This document shows, piece after piece, positions 1 through 8,450 of a stretch of DNA of 22,843 nt. Every line of letters begins with the position of its first letter. Within the stretch, counting starts at the first letter, position 1. Position numbers and translations under genes: made by a program. The notes under the pieces are model-generated. The model ran no database searches. It was not told the origin of the DNA and saw only the letters and a program-made list of their open reading frames with translations. Source of the stretch: an uncultured Fretibacterium sp. (GTDB taxonomy: Bacteria > Synergistota > Synergistia > Synergistales > Aminobacteriaceae); assembly GCA_937915835.1 (NCBI GenBank), contig CALGHA010000157.1, positions 1 through 22,843 of the forward strand, given 5' to 3'.

Positions 1-2741
1 CTGGCGAGAAAATTGGCATAACCGGATGGCCTGACACTGACTATATGCCAATGCCTGCAACTTTAACGAGTAAAGATTTAACCGGCGTAAACTGGAGATA
101 CGGAGTGTCGGGGCCTGCTGGTATGATGGGCGATACAAATATTCTCAGCTGGAAAGGCAATAATAATTCCGGCACTCTCACGATTAATTATGATGGAAAT
201 GATTACCAAATTGATTTGTCAGAGATAAATTCATCGACAGATCTTGTAAACGCTATTAACCGAAAACTCCCGGCCAATGATAGCGGAACTCCTTTTGCTT
301 CACTCTCAACAGGAAGATTAACAGGACATTTAGTTCTTCAGTCGGACGGCCCAACTATTAGAGTAAGCGGAACAAACAACGCCATGAATGAAATTTTCGG
401 GACATCATCAGCAATGCTCAGCAACACATCAGCTTCACTCACCATAAAAATTGCTGACAATGACACTGACGCGACAAAAATTTTCATCAACGGCCAGGAC
501 ACATTAGAGACTTTAGCCGAAAGAATTAACTCGATCGAAGGGGTTTACGCACGAACGAGCGCGGACAACAAAAGGTTAATCGTTTCAGCTCAGAGAACAG
601 GAGCTTTACAGTCAGACAGGCTTCATATTAACGAAGGACTAGAAGAATTAAATTATCCTTCACTTACGATTATGGGCGAAGGTGAAGCATTAGAACTCTT
701 TGATTTTGACGATGCCGGAGCGATTAAGGCTGTTAGTGAGCGCAGAATTGTTGACCAAAGCCATATGGACGTTTTCGATGTTCTCGGAATGGAGACAGCA
801 ATGAAGAGCCGCGAGTTTTCACCAGATGAAAAGTTGACGGTTCAGGACGGAGAACAATTACACTGGAGAATTATGAGCGGAGGACGTACGACTGATATTA
901 AGCTGAACGCTGGAGATTACACGCTTTCAGAAATTGCCGAGAGAATAAAAAACGCTGGAGCAGGCTGGCTTGAAGTTACATTGAGCGAGGACAAGGATGA
1001 TGATTACCAGCAAGGAACTCTTGACGGAGAAGCACAAACTCAGAGGCTCGTAATTCGGGGCTATAACGGCGAACAAGTTTTATTCCTGGACATGAACGAA
1101 TACAATTACGCCGATAAAATGGGACTTTCGACGGCTTTACGCACTGACGCTTACGACGAAAAAGTTAATTATGCCGGAACAGGAACAAAATGCGTAAATT
1201 TCCCGTCAGCTCCGTGTGTTGATGACAACGTCGGCATTCAGATGCGCGTGCAAATGAACTGCGGAATGAGTTACGACGTGAATATCAAGAAAGCAGAAGT
1301 CATTGACAAAGAGACGGGATTTGTTGACCGTAACAAAGTCATGAAGTCAATAGTCGACCAAGTAAACGAACAGGAAGGCCACGACATTATGGGCTTCACG
1401 GTTCATCTCGACAGAAACGGTGTAGAAATCGATAACTCATCATCAATATATTTTCTCTCAGGTGAAGCGTTTACAGTTGTAGATATGCCGTTCACAGATC
1501 CCGAATGGAACGATTACTCCGGAGGATTGGCCGCACAAATGGGAATACACGGAGGAATTACGGGAAATCTCGCGAAAACTGAAGTTCCCATGAAGGACAA
1601 TGCAACTTTCAGTGAGGCTTATGCTGAAGAAGGCGTTACGTTCAGAGAAGGCACAATTCGTTTCTCAAATCTTGCGCATGAAGTCGAGATTGATGTAAGC
1701 GCGACTGATACGGTTAAAGATGTAATGGACAGATTACGTGTTCAGGCTGGGGATTGGCTCTACGTGAATTATTATGATACTCACATGGGCCAGGACGCAA
1801 CTCGTAACACTGGGGATTATCCGTTAATTTCGTTCTCGTCAGTTGATGGCTCGGCTGTGAATGTTCTTGACATTAAGGGGCATATTGCACAAGACGCGCT
1901 CGGAATTTCTACGGGCATTCAGGGCAGATTAAATACCGACGGAACAGAAGGAAGCAATACGGGAATTATGGCTTTCGACTGGGATATTGAAAATCAGAGT
2001 GTTCCGGCTGACAGCGTAACTATTACAGTTGCAGGTTACTCACACACAATAGATTTGAGAGCTATACGTGACGTTACGGCGGACGACGCAGTGAAAGCAG
2101 ATGACGTTGCAGAATTTATCAACGCGAGAATGCAGGATTACGATGTTCGAGCTGAGATTAACGACGACAACGAGTTAATGATCTGGTCAACACGCGGCTA
2201 TTCAGTTCAGGTTGAGTTCTCATTGAATGACGGCGAAGTTACTGATTTCTTCTTGGGCGATGAGGAATCAAACAGGAGCTATTACAGAGGCGGTTATAAC
2301 CTCGAAGGAGACGCTGAAGACAGAGGCATTAAGGACGGCGATTTATACTACAACGGCATTCACGCTCAAAACGCTACGATTAGAAGCGGAGCTAACACGA
2401 TGAGACAAAACGGCTTCGGAGTAATCAACGATGTAATTTCCGCTGTAAACTCAGGAAATCGCGAGGCCCTCACCGATAAAATGCTGCCGAAAATTGATAG
2501 TTTCATCAGCAATATTCTTTCTGTTATGGCCGAAAACGGAGCGCTTCAATCTCGCTACACATACAACAATGAACGCTTAATCACTGAGAACGCGATTATG
2601 ACCGAGAACTATGATGATCTCGTGAAGATTGACCCGGCCGAAGCAATTTCACAGTTGATGATTGCGGATTACATGTATCAGGCCAATTTAGCCGTAATCG
2701 CGAGACTTGTTCAGCCTTCGTTACTGGACTTCCTGAGCTGA
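1..2741 (+). CDS. flgL: Flagellar hook-filament junction protein FlgL (HAP3), oversized, 5' end outside the window
   Basis: This is the 3' part of a FlgL-type protein of the extracellular junction between hook and filament. The frame is open to the left edge and no stop precedes the ATG at 45, so that ATG is internal and the N-terminal D0/D1 helices lie outside. Residues below are counted from the ATG at 45. The last ~110 residues form the conserved FlgL C-terminal helix and end in ARLVQPSLLDFLS, a family signature. The middle (about 40-745) holds six degenerate repeats. Each has beta-rich sequence, a segment such as TLETLAERIN (153-162), TLSEIAERIK (293-302) or TVKDVMDRLR (556-565), and usually an LGxxT-like turn. 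They resemble flagellin hook IN modules. Ordinary FlgL proteins are about 300 residues; at least 912 are present here. All three cysteines (383, 391, 406) lie in one stretch. The family call is secure from the C-terminus; the repeat description is by eye. Confidence 0.85.
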   Translation, partial: GEKIGITGWPDTDYMPMPATLTSKDLTGVNWRYGVSGPAGMMGDTNILSWKGNNNSGTLTINYDGNDYQIDLSEINSSTDLVNAINRKLPANDSGTPFASLSTGRLTGHLVLQSDGPTIRVSGTNNAMNEIFGTSSAMLSNTSASLTIKIADNDTDATKIFINGQDTLETLAERINSIEGVYARTSADNKRLIVSAQRTGALQSDRLHINEGLEELNYPSLTIMGEGEALELFDFDDAGAIKAVSERRIVDQSHMDVFDVLGMETAMKSREFSPDEKLTVQDGEQLHWRIMSGGRTTDIKLNAGDYTLSEIAERIKNAGAGWLEVTLSEDKDDDYQQGTLDGEAQTQRLVIRGYNGEQVLFLDMNEYNYADKMGLSTALRTDAYDEKVNYAGTGTKCVNFPSAPCVDDNVGIQMRVQMNCGMSYDVNIKKAEVIDKETGFVDRNKVMKSIVDQVNEQEGHDIMGFTVHLDRNGVEIDNSSSIYFLSGEAFTVVDMPFTDPEWNDYSGGLAAQMGIHGGITGNLAKTEVPMKDNATFSEAYAEEGVTFREGTIRFSNLAHEVEIDVSATDTVKDVMDRLRVQAGDWLYVNYYDTHMGQDATRNTGDYPLISFSSVDGSAVNVLDIKGHIAQDALGISTGIQGRLNTDGTEGSNTGIMAFDWDIENQSVPADSVTITVAGYSHTIDLRAIRDVTADDAVKADDVAEFINARMQDYDVRAEINDDNELMIWSTRGYSVQVEFSLNDGEVTDFFLGDEESNRSYYRGGYNLEGDAEDRGIKDGDLYYNGIHAQNATIRSGANTMRQNGFGVINDVISAVNSGNREALTDKMLPKIDSFISNILSVMAENGALQSRYTYNNERLITENAIMTENYDDLVKIDPAEAISQLMIADYMYQANLAVIARLVQPSLLDFLS

Positions 2742-2750
2742 AAAATTTTC

Positions 2751-2785
2751 ATCCCCTCGTCCACAAAGCGGGGGGATTTTCTTTA
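2751..2785. terminator. Bidirectional intrinsic terminator between flgL and the methyltransferase gene
   Basis: A 9-bp stem, ATCCCCTCG (2751-2759) with CGGGGGGAT (2769-2777), has one T-G wobble and a 9-nt loop. It is followed on the plus strand by TTTTCTTT. On the minus strand the stem is followed by GAAAATTTTT, a poorer tail. It lies 10 nt after the flgL stop and just past the methyltransferase stop, so it probably serves both convergent genes. Confidence 0.85.
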
Positions 2786-5269
2786 CACCGTCAAAATTCT
2801 CATACTCTCAATTCCTCGATCATCGATTATTTTTACCGCAATTCTCGTGCCCTCTTCAGCCTCAAACTCAAGCGACGAATTACCTTTGAACGCTTCAATT
2901 CGCTCTAAGTCAAGTTCAGCCTTAAGCGTGTTCGCAAGTTTGTTCCAACCTCCTGATTTGCCATCCATAGGGAAAAATACCTGCGAAGGATTTATGCTCA
3001 TCCCGTCATAATCGCTGTCAAGCATCCACATTGAGATTTTATCAGCATCGCCGGAAATTACTTTGCCAGCGTTCACATCATAATAATCAAAGCCGATTAC
3101 TTTTACCCGATAAACTTTTTCCCTCACGTTCTCGAGCACAACATCAGGCTGTCCAACGAGATAAAATGACTGGTCAGTGTTGACTTTCTTTTTCAGGTCC
3201 TCAGTGATTAAGTCCGGGTTCATCTGAACTTGCAATAAGCTCACTCCGTCCCAACGAGTATTAGCGATAACTTTCGAGGCCTCCGGGTCAAACTGAAACG
3301 CCGCAAAAATTATCAACTCAGGAGCAGGCCTCTCATTTTCAGCCTCATCAAGCGCAGAGTTCACACGTCGAGCGTCCATAAGCGAATTTTCACCAGCAAA
3401 ACATATCAGCGCATGTTTGTTCTCGTCAGTCTCGCTCGAAGCCGTCAAAAATCTCATTCCAGGTTTCTCCTCAATACGAGCAAATTTTATTCGCTCACCA
3501 TTCCGGCCAATTATCCCCGTAGCTTGAAGCTGCTCTCTCCAGTCCGAAACTTTTGCGCTCTCGTTATCGTCAAAATTTATTGCCTCATCAACGCTCAAGA
3601 CAACAGGCGACGGAACAGCCTCAATCGTAAACGGACCAGTTACACGGATTATTCCCTTCTCAACTTCAGGCGCATCATACAAAATTTCACGTGCAGGCTC
3701 CTCATCGTTGGCAATCGACTTCAAAGTTACGTGCGGAACCGTCTTATACACAAATCCGCCGTCAATTCCCTTCTTAACATCAGCAAGTTTGTAATAATCA
3801 TAGCTCGCCGTCAATAACCTCTGCCGCGCAATCGCAATCGCTACCCTCGAAGTATCACACGTAATCCATCGACGCCCCCATTGTTCCGCGACATAAGCCG
3901 TAGTTCCCGAACCGCATGTGATGTCCAGAACTAAATCGCCAGGATCCGAAGTCATGAGAATACAACGGGCTATTGCGTCTGAAGCTGTCTGAACAACGTA
4001 TAATTTTTCTTCTGTGAAACCTGTGAGCTTCGTATCATCCCATGTGTTGTTAATGGGAATTACGGGGAAATCATCAAGATACTGTTTGTACATTATTGTG
4101 TTGCCGATAATCTTTAACCGTCCGGCTTCCGCTAGTGCTTTCATTCCTTCAGGATATGTTATCCGCCAATGTCGATTTTTACTCGGATAATATGTTCTGC
4201 CCTCATACGTGAAAGGCTGCTCCTCACTGGCTTTTCCCGCGCTCGTGCAGTCACCAGCCGCAAAAACCCTCGCCCCTTTCGGAAGATTTCTCATCTCCTC
4301 TTCCGTCATTCTCCGTTCTTCTCCGTTAAACTCAATCCAGACGTATTGAGTTGTTCCTTCTTGTCCGAGTTTCTTAGGCTTGTAAAGTTGATGATATTTC
4401 ACCTGTTTCTTATTCTTAGCGTACCACACAATATAATCATTAATCGTTGCAAGCAAAGTTGACGAAGCTCCCGAAGTTTTCTCAAGGCTAATCATGCTCA
4501 CGAAATTTTCAGTGCCGAATATCTCATCGAGCAGGCATCTCACGAGGTGAACGTTTTCATCGCTGATTTGTACGAAGACGCTTCCGGTTTCGCTGAGTAA
4601 TTCGCGGACTAGCAGGAGCCTGTTGCGTAAATAAGTCAAGTAAGAGTGAATGCCGAGTTCCCAAGTGTCTCGAAACGCTTTAATCATTTCGGGTTCAGTC
4701 GTTAAATCTTCGTCATTTCTGTCCTTAACGTCGCGTTTGTTTATGAATGGCTGAAAGTTGCTTCCGTATTTTATGCCATAAGGCGGGTCGACGTAGCACG
4801 TTTGAACTTGTCCGGACATGTTTTCGCGCTGGATTAATGAGTTCATGATTACGAGGCTGTCTCCGGCAATGATCCTGTTAGTCCAGTTTTCGCGATGAGA
4901 ATAGAACTCGATTGCGGCGTTGCGTCTGTTCATGCGTTCGATTTCGTCAATATGGAAGCCGAAAAAAGTTTGTATTGACTTAAGATTTTTGCGTACTCTG
5001 TTGATTATTCGTGAGGGGTTTACGGTCTCGTGAATGTGCAAAGATGATGCCGGGACGTCGAAACTTAAGCCTTCGGATTTTCCTGACCAGTCCAAAGCCG
5101 GAGAAAAATGCGGGTCGAAGCTGTAAGTTGTCGGAGGTTCGTCGGACTTGTCGAAGCGTGATAGTCCTGCACGAGGAATTGTCGGGCGAGTATGTTCGTC
5201 GTGAGTGTAAGCGTCGATTGGCCGGAGTTTAGCGGCTTCTTTTTCGGAGATTAAAATTTTGCGGGGCAT
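2783..5269 (-). CDS. Site-specific DNA methyltransferase, beta class, type III Mod-like, apparently solitary
   Basis: This 828-residue protein is predicted to methylate an exocyclic amino group (adenine N6 most likely) in a specific DNA sequence. The catalytic motif DPPYG lies at 161-165. The S-adenosylmethionine-binding motif LDITCGSGTT lies at 448-457, followed by a strand ending in CDTS. Catalytic motif before SAM motif is the beta-class order, as in type III Mod subunits. The ~300 residues between the motifs would hold the target-recognition region. The C-terminal ~330 residues are of unknown role. The start at 5269 is chosen because GAAAGGA lies 8 nt upstream; an in-frame ATG at 5329 has no such site. 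No Res-type helicase/nuclease flanks it: flgL converges on one side and pflB diverges on the other. A partner outside the window cannot be excluded. The fold is certain; adenine specificity is inferred from DPPY. Confidence 0.88.
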   Translation of the reverse strand: MPRKILISEKEAAKLRPIDAYTHDEHTRPTIPRAGLSRFDKSDEPPTTYSFDPHFSPALDWSGKSEGLSFDVPASSLHIHETVNPSRIINRVRKNLKSIQTFFGFHIDEIERMNRRNAAIEFYSHRENWTNRIIAGDSLVIMNSLIQRENMSGQVQTCYVDPPYGIKYGSNFQPFINKRDVKDRNDEDLTTEPEMIKAFRDTWELGIHSYLTYLRNRLLLVRELLSETGSVFVQISDENVHLVRCLLDEIFGTENFVSMISLEKTSGASSTLLATINDYIVWYAKNKKQVKYHQLYKPKKLGQEGTTQYVWIEFNGEERRMTEEEMRNLPKGARVFAAGDCTSAGKASEEQPFTYEGRTYYPSKNRHWRITYPEGMKALAEAGRLKIIGNTIMYKQYLDDFPVIPINNTWDDTKLTGFTEEKLYVVQTASDAIARCILMTSDPGDLVLDITCGSGTTAYVAEQWGRRWITCDTSRVAIAIARQRLLTASYDYYKLADVKKGIDGGFVYKTVPHVTLKSIANDEEPAREILYDAPEVEKGIIRVTGPFTIEAVPSPVVLSVDEAINFDDNESAKVSDWREQLQATGIIGRNGERIKFARIEEKPGMRFLTASSETDENKHALICFAGENSLMDARRVNSALDEAENERPAPELIIFAAFQFDPEASKVIANTRWDGVSLLQVQMNPDLITEDLKKKVNTDQSFYLVGQPDVVLENVREKVYRVKVIGFDYYDVNAGKVISGDADKISMWMLDSDYDGMSINPSQVFFPMDGKSGGWNKLANTLKAELDLERIEAFKGNSSLEFEAEEGTRIAVKIIDDRGIESMRILTV

Positions 5270-5394
5270 GAGTTTTTCCTTTCGTTGAACGAGATTATGA
5301 GGATATTTTACACCAGCGGGAAATTGCATTTATGTTCAGCATTACAAACTTTATGAAAATTAGATAATTCCTGTTAAATAGGCAATTGTTGAAC

Positions 5395-5423
5395 TTGACG
5401 CTAAAAATAAGTTTGACTATACT
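5395..5423 (+). promoter_or_regulatory. Sigma70-type promoter of the pfl operon
   Basis: TTGACG (5395-5400) and TATACT (5418-5423) are separated by 17 nt and each match the sigma70 consensus at five of six positions. They lie about 50 nt upstream of the pflB start. Transcription would begin near 5430. No convincing FNR or Rex operator was recognised around it. The 202-bp gap is shared with the divergent methyltransferase gene, for which no clear promoter was found. Confidence 0.8.
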
Positions 5424-5471
5424 AACGAAAATTACCGCAAAAATTTCACGAAAGGAGAAAAATTTATCATA

Positions 5472-7718
5472 ATGCAAGAAGCGTGGAGAGATTTTAAGGG
5501 AAGTCATTGGCGTGAAGATATAAACGTCCGTGATTTCATTCAGAACAATTACACCCCATATGACGGCGATGAAAGTTTTTTAGCAGGCCCAACCGAAGCG
5601 ACTAATAAACTTTGGGGAAGGCTCCAGGAACTCCAGAAAGAAGAGCGTGCGCATAATGGCGTTCTTGAATGCGAGACCGAAGTTGTTACGGGATTGACAG
5701 CTTACGGCCCGGGCTATATTGATACGTCAATGAAGGATCTTGAGAAAGTTGTAGGACTTCAGACGGATAAACCGTTAAAGAGAGCTTTTATGCCATATGG
5801 CGGCATTAAGATGGCAGAACAGGCAGCGGCAACTTACGGCTACAAGATTAACCCGAAATTCTCAGTAATATTCACTCAGTATCATAAAACTCACAATCAG
5901 GCAGTATTTGACGCTTATACTCCGGAGATGAAACGTGCGAGACATGCTCATATAGTTACGGGACTTCCTGACACTTACGGACGAGGCCGAATTGTCGGGG
6001 ATTATAGGCGTGTTGCGTTGTACGGGATTGACTTCTTGATTAAGAAGAAGAAAGAGGACTTTGCTAATTGCGGCTCCGGGACAATGCTTGATGATATTAT
6101 TCGTCAGCGTGAAGAAATTTCCGAGCAGATTAGAGCGCTTGAAGGCATGAAACAAATGGCGGCTGTTTACGGTTTCGATATTTCAAAGCCAGCTGTTGAT
6201 GCCCGTGAAGCTGTTCAATGGCTCTATTTCGGATATCTTGCGGCAATCAAGACACAAAACGGTGCGGCAATGAGCGTCGGGAGAATTTCAACGTTCCTTG
6301 ATATTTACATTGAGCGAGACTTTAAGGAAGGAACTTTGACCGAAGAGGAAGCGCAGGAGTTAATTGACCATATTGTTATGAAGTTCCGAATGGTTAAGTT
6401 CGCGAGAGTTCCGTCATACAATCAATTATTCTCAGGGGATCCGATTTGGGCAACGCTTGAGATGGCCGGTAAGGGAATGGACGGGCGGCATATGGTCACG
6501 AAGAATGATTTTCGCTTCCTTCACACACTGGAAAATATGGGACCCTCCCCAGAGCCTAATTTAACAGTGCTTTACTGCTCGTCCTTACCCGAACCGTTTA
6601 AATTATACGCCTCTAAAATCTCAATTAACACTAGCTCAGTTCAGTATGAAAATGATGACGTAATGCGGCCAATTTGGCGAGATGATTACTCGATTTGCTG
6701 TTGTGTCTCGGCAACTGAAACGGGAAAAGAAATGCAATTCTTCGGAGCTCGTGCGAACTTGGCAAAATGTTTGCTCTATGCTATTAACGGCGGAATTGAC
6801 GTAAAAACTCACGAGCAAGTCGGCCCGGAATTTCCGAAGATTACGAGCGAATATCTGGATTACGACGAAGTCATGCACAGGTTCGATCAGATGATGGATT
6901 GGCTTGCAGGGCTTTACGTGAACATTCTCAATCTCATTCACTACATGCACGATAAATATTATTACGAGGCTGCCGAGATGGCTTTAATCGATACTGACGT
7001 GCGCAGAACTTTTGCTACAGGAATTGCGGGATTTTCTCATGTTGTCGATTCATTGAGCGCGATTAAGTATGCGAAGGTTAAACCTGTTCGTGATGAGTTA
7101 GGGCTTGCGGTTGACTTTGAGACTGAAGGCGAGTTCCCGAAATACGGCAATGATGACGACAGGGCGGATGATATTGCTGTGTGGCTTCTGAAAACTTTTA
7201 TGACGAAGATTAAGAAGTTCCATACGTACAGAAATTCTGAGCCTACAACGTCAATTCTCACGATTACTTCAAACGTTGTTTACGGCAAAGCTACAGGAGC
7301 AACTCCGGACGGACGCAAAGCCTACACACCTTTTGCACCTGGCGGAAATCCTTCGTATGGAGCAGAATTGAACGGGCTTCTTGCATCGTTGAACAGTGTC
7401 GCAAAATTGCCGTATGAATATGCTCTTGATGGAATTTCCAACACTCAGACGATTAGCCCGCAAGCATTAGGCCACACTCTTGACGAGCAAAAAGTTACGT
7501 TGATGAACGCTATGGACGGATATTTTGACAAGGGAGCACATCACCTTAACGTTAACGTGTTCGGAACTGATAAGCTCATCGACTGCATGAATAATCCGGA
7601 TAAGCCTGAATATGCGAATTTCACGATAAGAGTATCAGGTTACGCCGTAAAGTTTATAAGTCTCACGAAGGAACAGCAGCTTGACGTTATAGCGAGAACC
7701 TGCCACAAACGTTTATAG
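5472..7718 (+). CDS. pflB: Formate C-acetyltransferase (pyruvate formate-lyase)
   Basis: This cytoplasmic glycyl-radical enzyme converts pyruvate and CoA to acetyl-CoA and formate under anaerobic conditions. The 748 residues span the full family length (E. coli PflB 760) and begin with the typical WRDFKG...VRDFIQNNYTPYDGD region. The radical glycine is Gly723 in RVSGYAV near the C-terminus. The catalytic Cys-Cys pair is C410-C411 within YSICCCVSATE, preceded by an additional Cys409 where E. coli has alanine. FFGARANLAK follows the cysteines as in known PflB. The ribosome binding site AAAGGAG (5451-5457) is 14 nt from the ATG, longer than usual, but no nearer in-frame start exists and the N-terminus aligns with the family. 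The activase gene follows 3 nt after the stop. Function is near certain. Confidence 0.97.
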   Translation: MQEAWRDFKGSHWREDINVRDFIQNNYTPYDGDESFLAGPTEATNKLWGRLQELQKEERAHNGVLECETEVVTGLTAYGPGYIDTSMKDLEKVVGLQTDKPLKRAFMPYGGIKMAEQAAATYGYKINPKFSVIFTQYHKTHNQAVFDAYTPEMKRARHAHIVTGLPDTYGRGRIVGDYRRVALYGIDFLIKKKKEDFANCGSGTMLDDIIRQREEISEQIRALEGMKQMAAVYGFDISKPAVDAREAVQWLYFGYLAAIKTQNGAAMSVGRISTFLDIYIERDFKEGTLTEEEAQELIDHIVMKFRMVKFARVPSYNQLFSGDPIWATLEMAGKGMDGRHMVTKNDFRFLHTLENMGPSPEPNLTVLYCSSLPEPFKLYASKISINTSSVQYENDDVMRPIWRDDYSICCCVSATETGKEMQFFGARANLAKCLLYAINGGIDVKTHEQVGPEFPKITSEYLDYDEVMHRFDQMMDWLAGLYVNILNLIHYMHDKYYYEAAEMALIDTDVRRTFATGIAGFSHVVDSLSAIKYAKVKPVRDELGLAVDFETEGEFPKYGNDDDRADDIAVWLLKTFMTKIKKFHTYRNSEPTTSILTITSNVVYGKATGATPDGRKAYTPFAPGGNPSYGAELNGLLASLNSVAKLPYEYALDGISNTQTISPQALGHTLDEQKVTLMNAMDGYFDKGAHHLNVNVFGTDKLIDCMNNPDKPEYANFTIRVSGYAVKFISLTKEQQLDVIARTCHKRL

Positions 7719-7721
7719 TAC

Positions 7722-8447
7722 ATGACTAAGGGGCTTATTCACTCGACGGAATCATTCGGAGCAGTTGACGGGCCGGGAATTAGATTTTTGATTTTCCTGA
7801 AGGGCTGTAACATGAGATGTAAATACTGCCATAACGCTGACACTTGGAGCTTTGACAGCGCTGAAGAATGGGAAGCTGACGCTTTGCTTGACCGTGCGGA
7901 ACGCTATAAATCATATTGGCGCAAAACTGGCGGAATTACAGTGAGCGGAGGGGAACCGTTATTGCAGATTGATTTTGTTACGGAATTTTTCATGAAGGCT
8001 CATCAGCGAGGAATTAATACGACGCTTGATACTTCTGCTCAGCCGTTTACGAGAGAAGCCCCTTTTTTCCCGAAATTTCAGGAGTTAATGAAGCATACGG
8101 ATTTAATCTTACTCGACATCAAGCATATTAACTCAGCAAAACATAAAGCCTTAACCGGCCATGACAACGCGAATATTCTAGATGCCGCAAAATTTTTGTC
8201 AGAGATTAATAAGCCCGTATGGATAAGACATGTTTTAGTTCCTGGAATTACGGACAATGACGACGATTTAATTTTGACCCGTGAATTTCTTGATACTCTC
8301 AAGAATATACAGAAGGTTGAAGTTCTGCCTTATCATTCGCTCGGTGCTGACAAGTGGCGAAAACTCGGTATGAGTTATCCGCTTGAAGGTGTTGAAGCTC
8401 CGACGGATGAGAGAGTTATTAATGCACGAAAAATTTTAGGAGGGTAA
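7722..8447 (+). CDS. pflA: Pyruvate formate-lyase activating enzyme (radical SAM)
   Basis: This 241-residue radical SAM enzyme uses a [4Fe-4S] cluster and S-adenosylmethionine to place the glycyl radical on PflB. The cluster motif is C29-x3-C33-x2-C36 (CNMRCKYC) followed by HNADTW. The N-terminal HSTESFGAVDGPGIRF and the downstream GGITVSGGEPLLQ are hallmarks of PflA. The length fits the family (about 245). The gene starts 3 nt after the pflB stop with no strong ribosome binding site of its own, so translation is probably coupled to pflB. Adjacency to its substrate gene supports the assignment. Confidence 0.96.
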   Translation: MTKGLIHSTESFGAVDGPGIRFLIFLKGCNMRCKYCHNADTWSFDSAEEWEADALLDRAERYKSYWRKTGGITVSGGEPLLQIDFVTEFFMKAHQRGINTTLDTSAQPFTREAPFFPKFQELMKHTDLILLDIKHINSAKHKALTGHDNANILDAAKFLSEINKPVWIRHVLVPGITDNDDDLILTREFLDTLKNIQKVEVLPYHSLGADKWRKLGMSYPLEGVEAPTDERVINARKILGG

Positions 8448-8450
8448 TAA

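Noticed and set aside
3413..3817. Antisense open frames within the methyltransferase and other large genes
   Set aside because: They lie wholly inside well-supported genes, have no recognisable domains or ribosome sites, and show composition expected of shadow frames.
5270..5329. A 20-residue N-terminal extension of the methyltransferase
   Set aside because: No ribosome site precedes it, and GAAAGGA is properly spaced before the ATG at 5269.
5270..5394. A promoter for the divergent methyltransferase gene
   Set aside because: Minus-strand candidates (TTGCCT with TAATTT or TCTAAT) have a poor -10 match or 15-nt spacing, so none was convincing.
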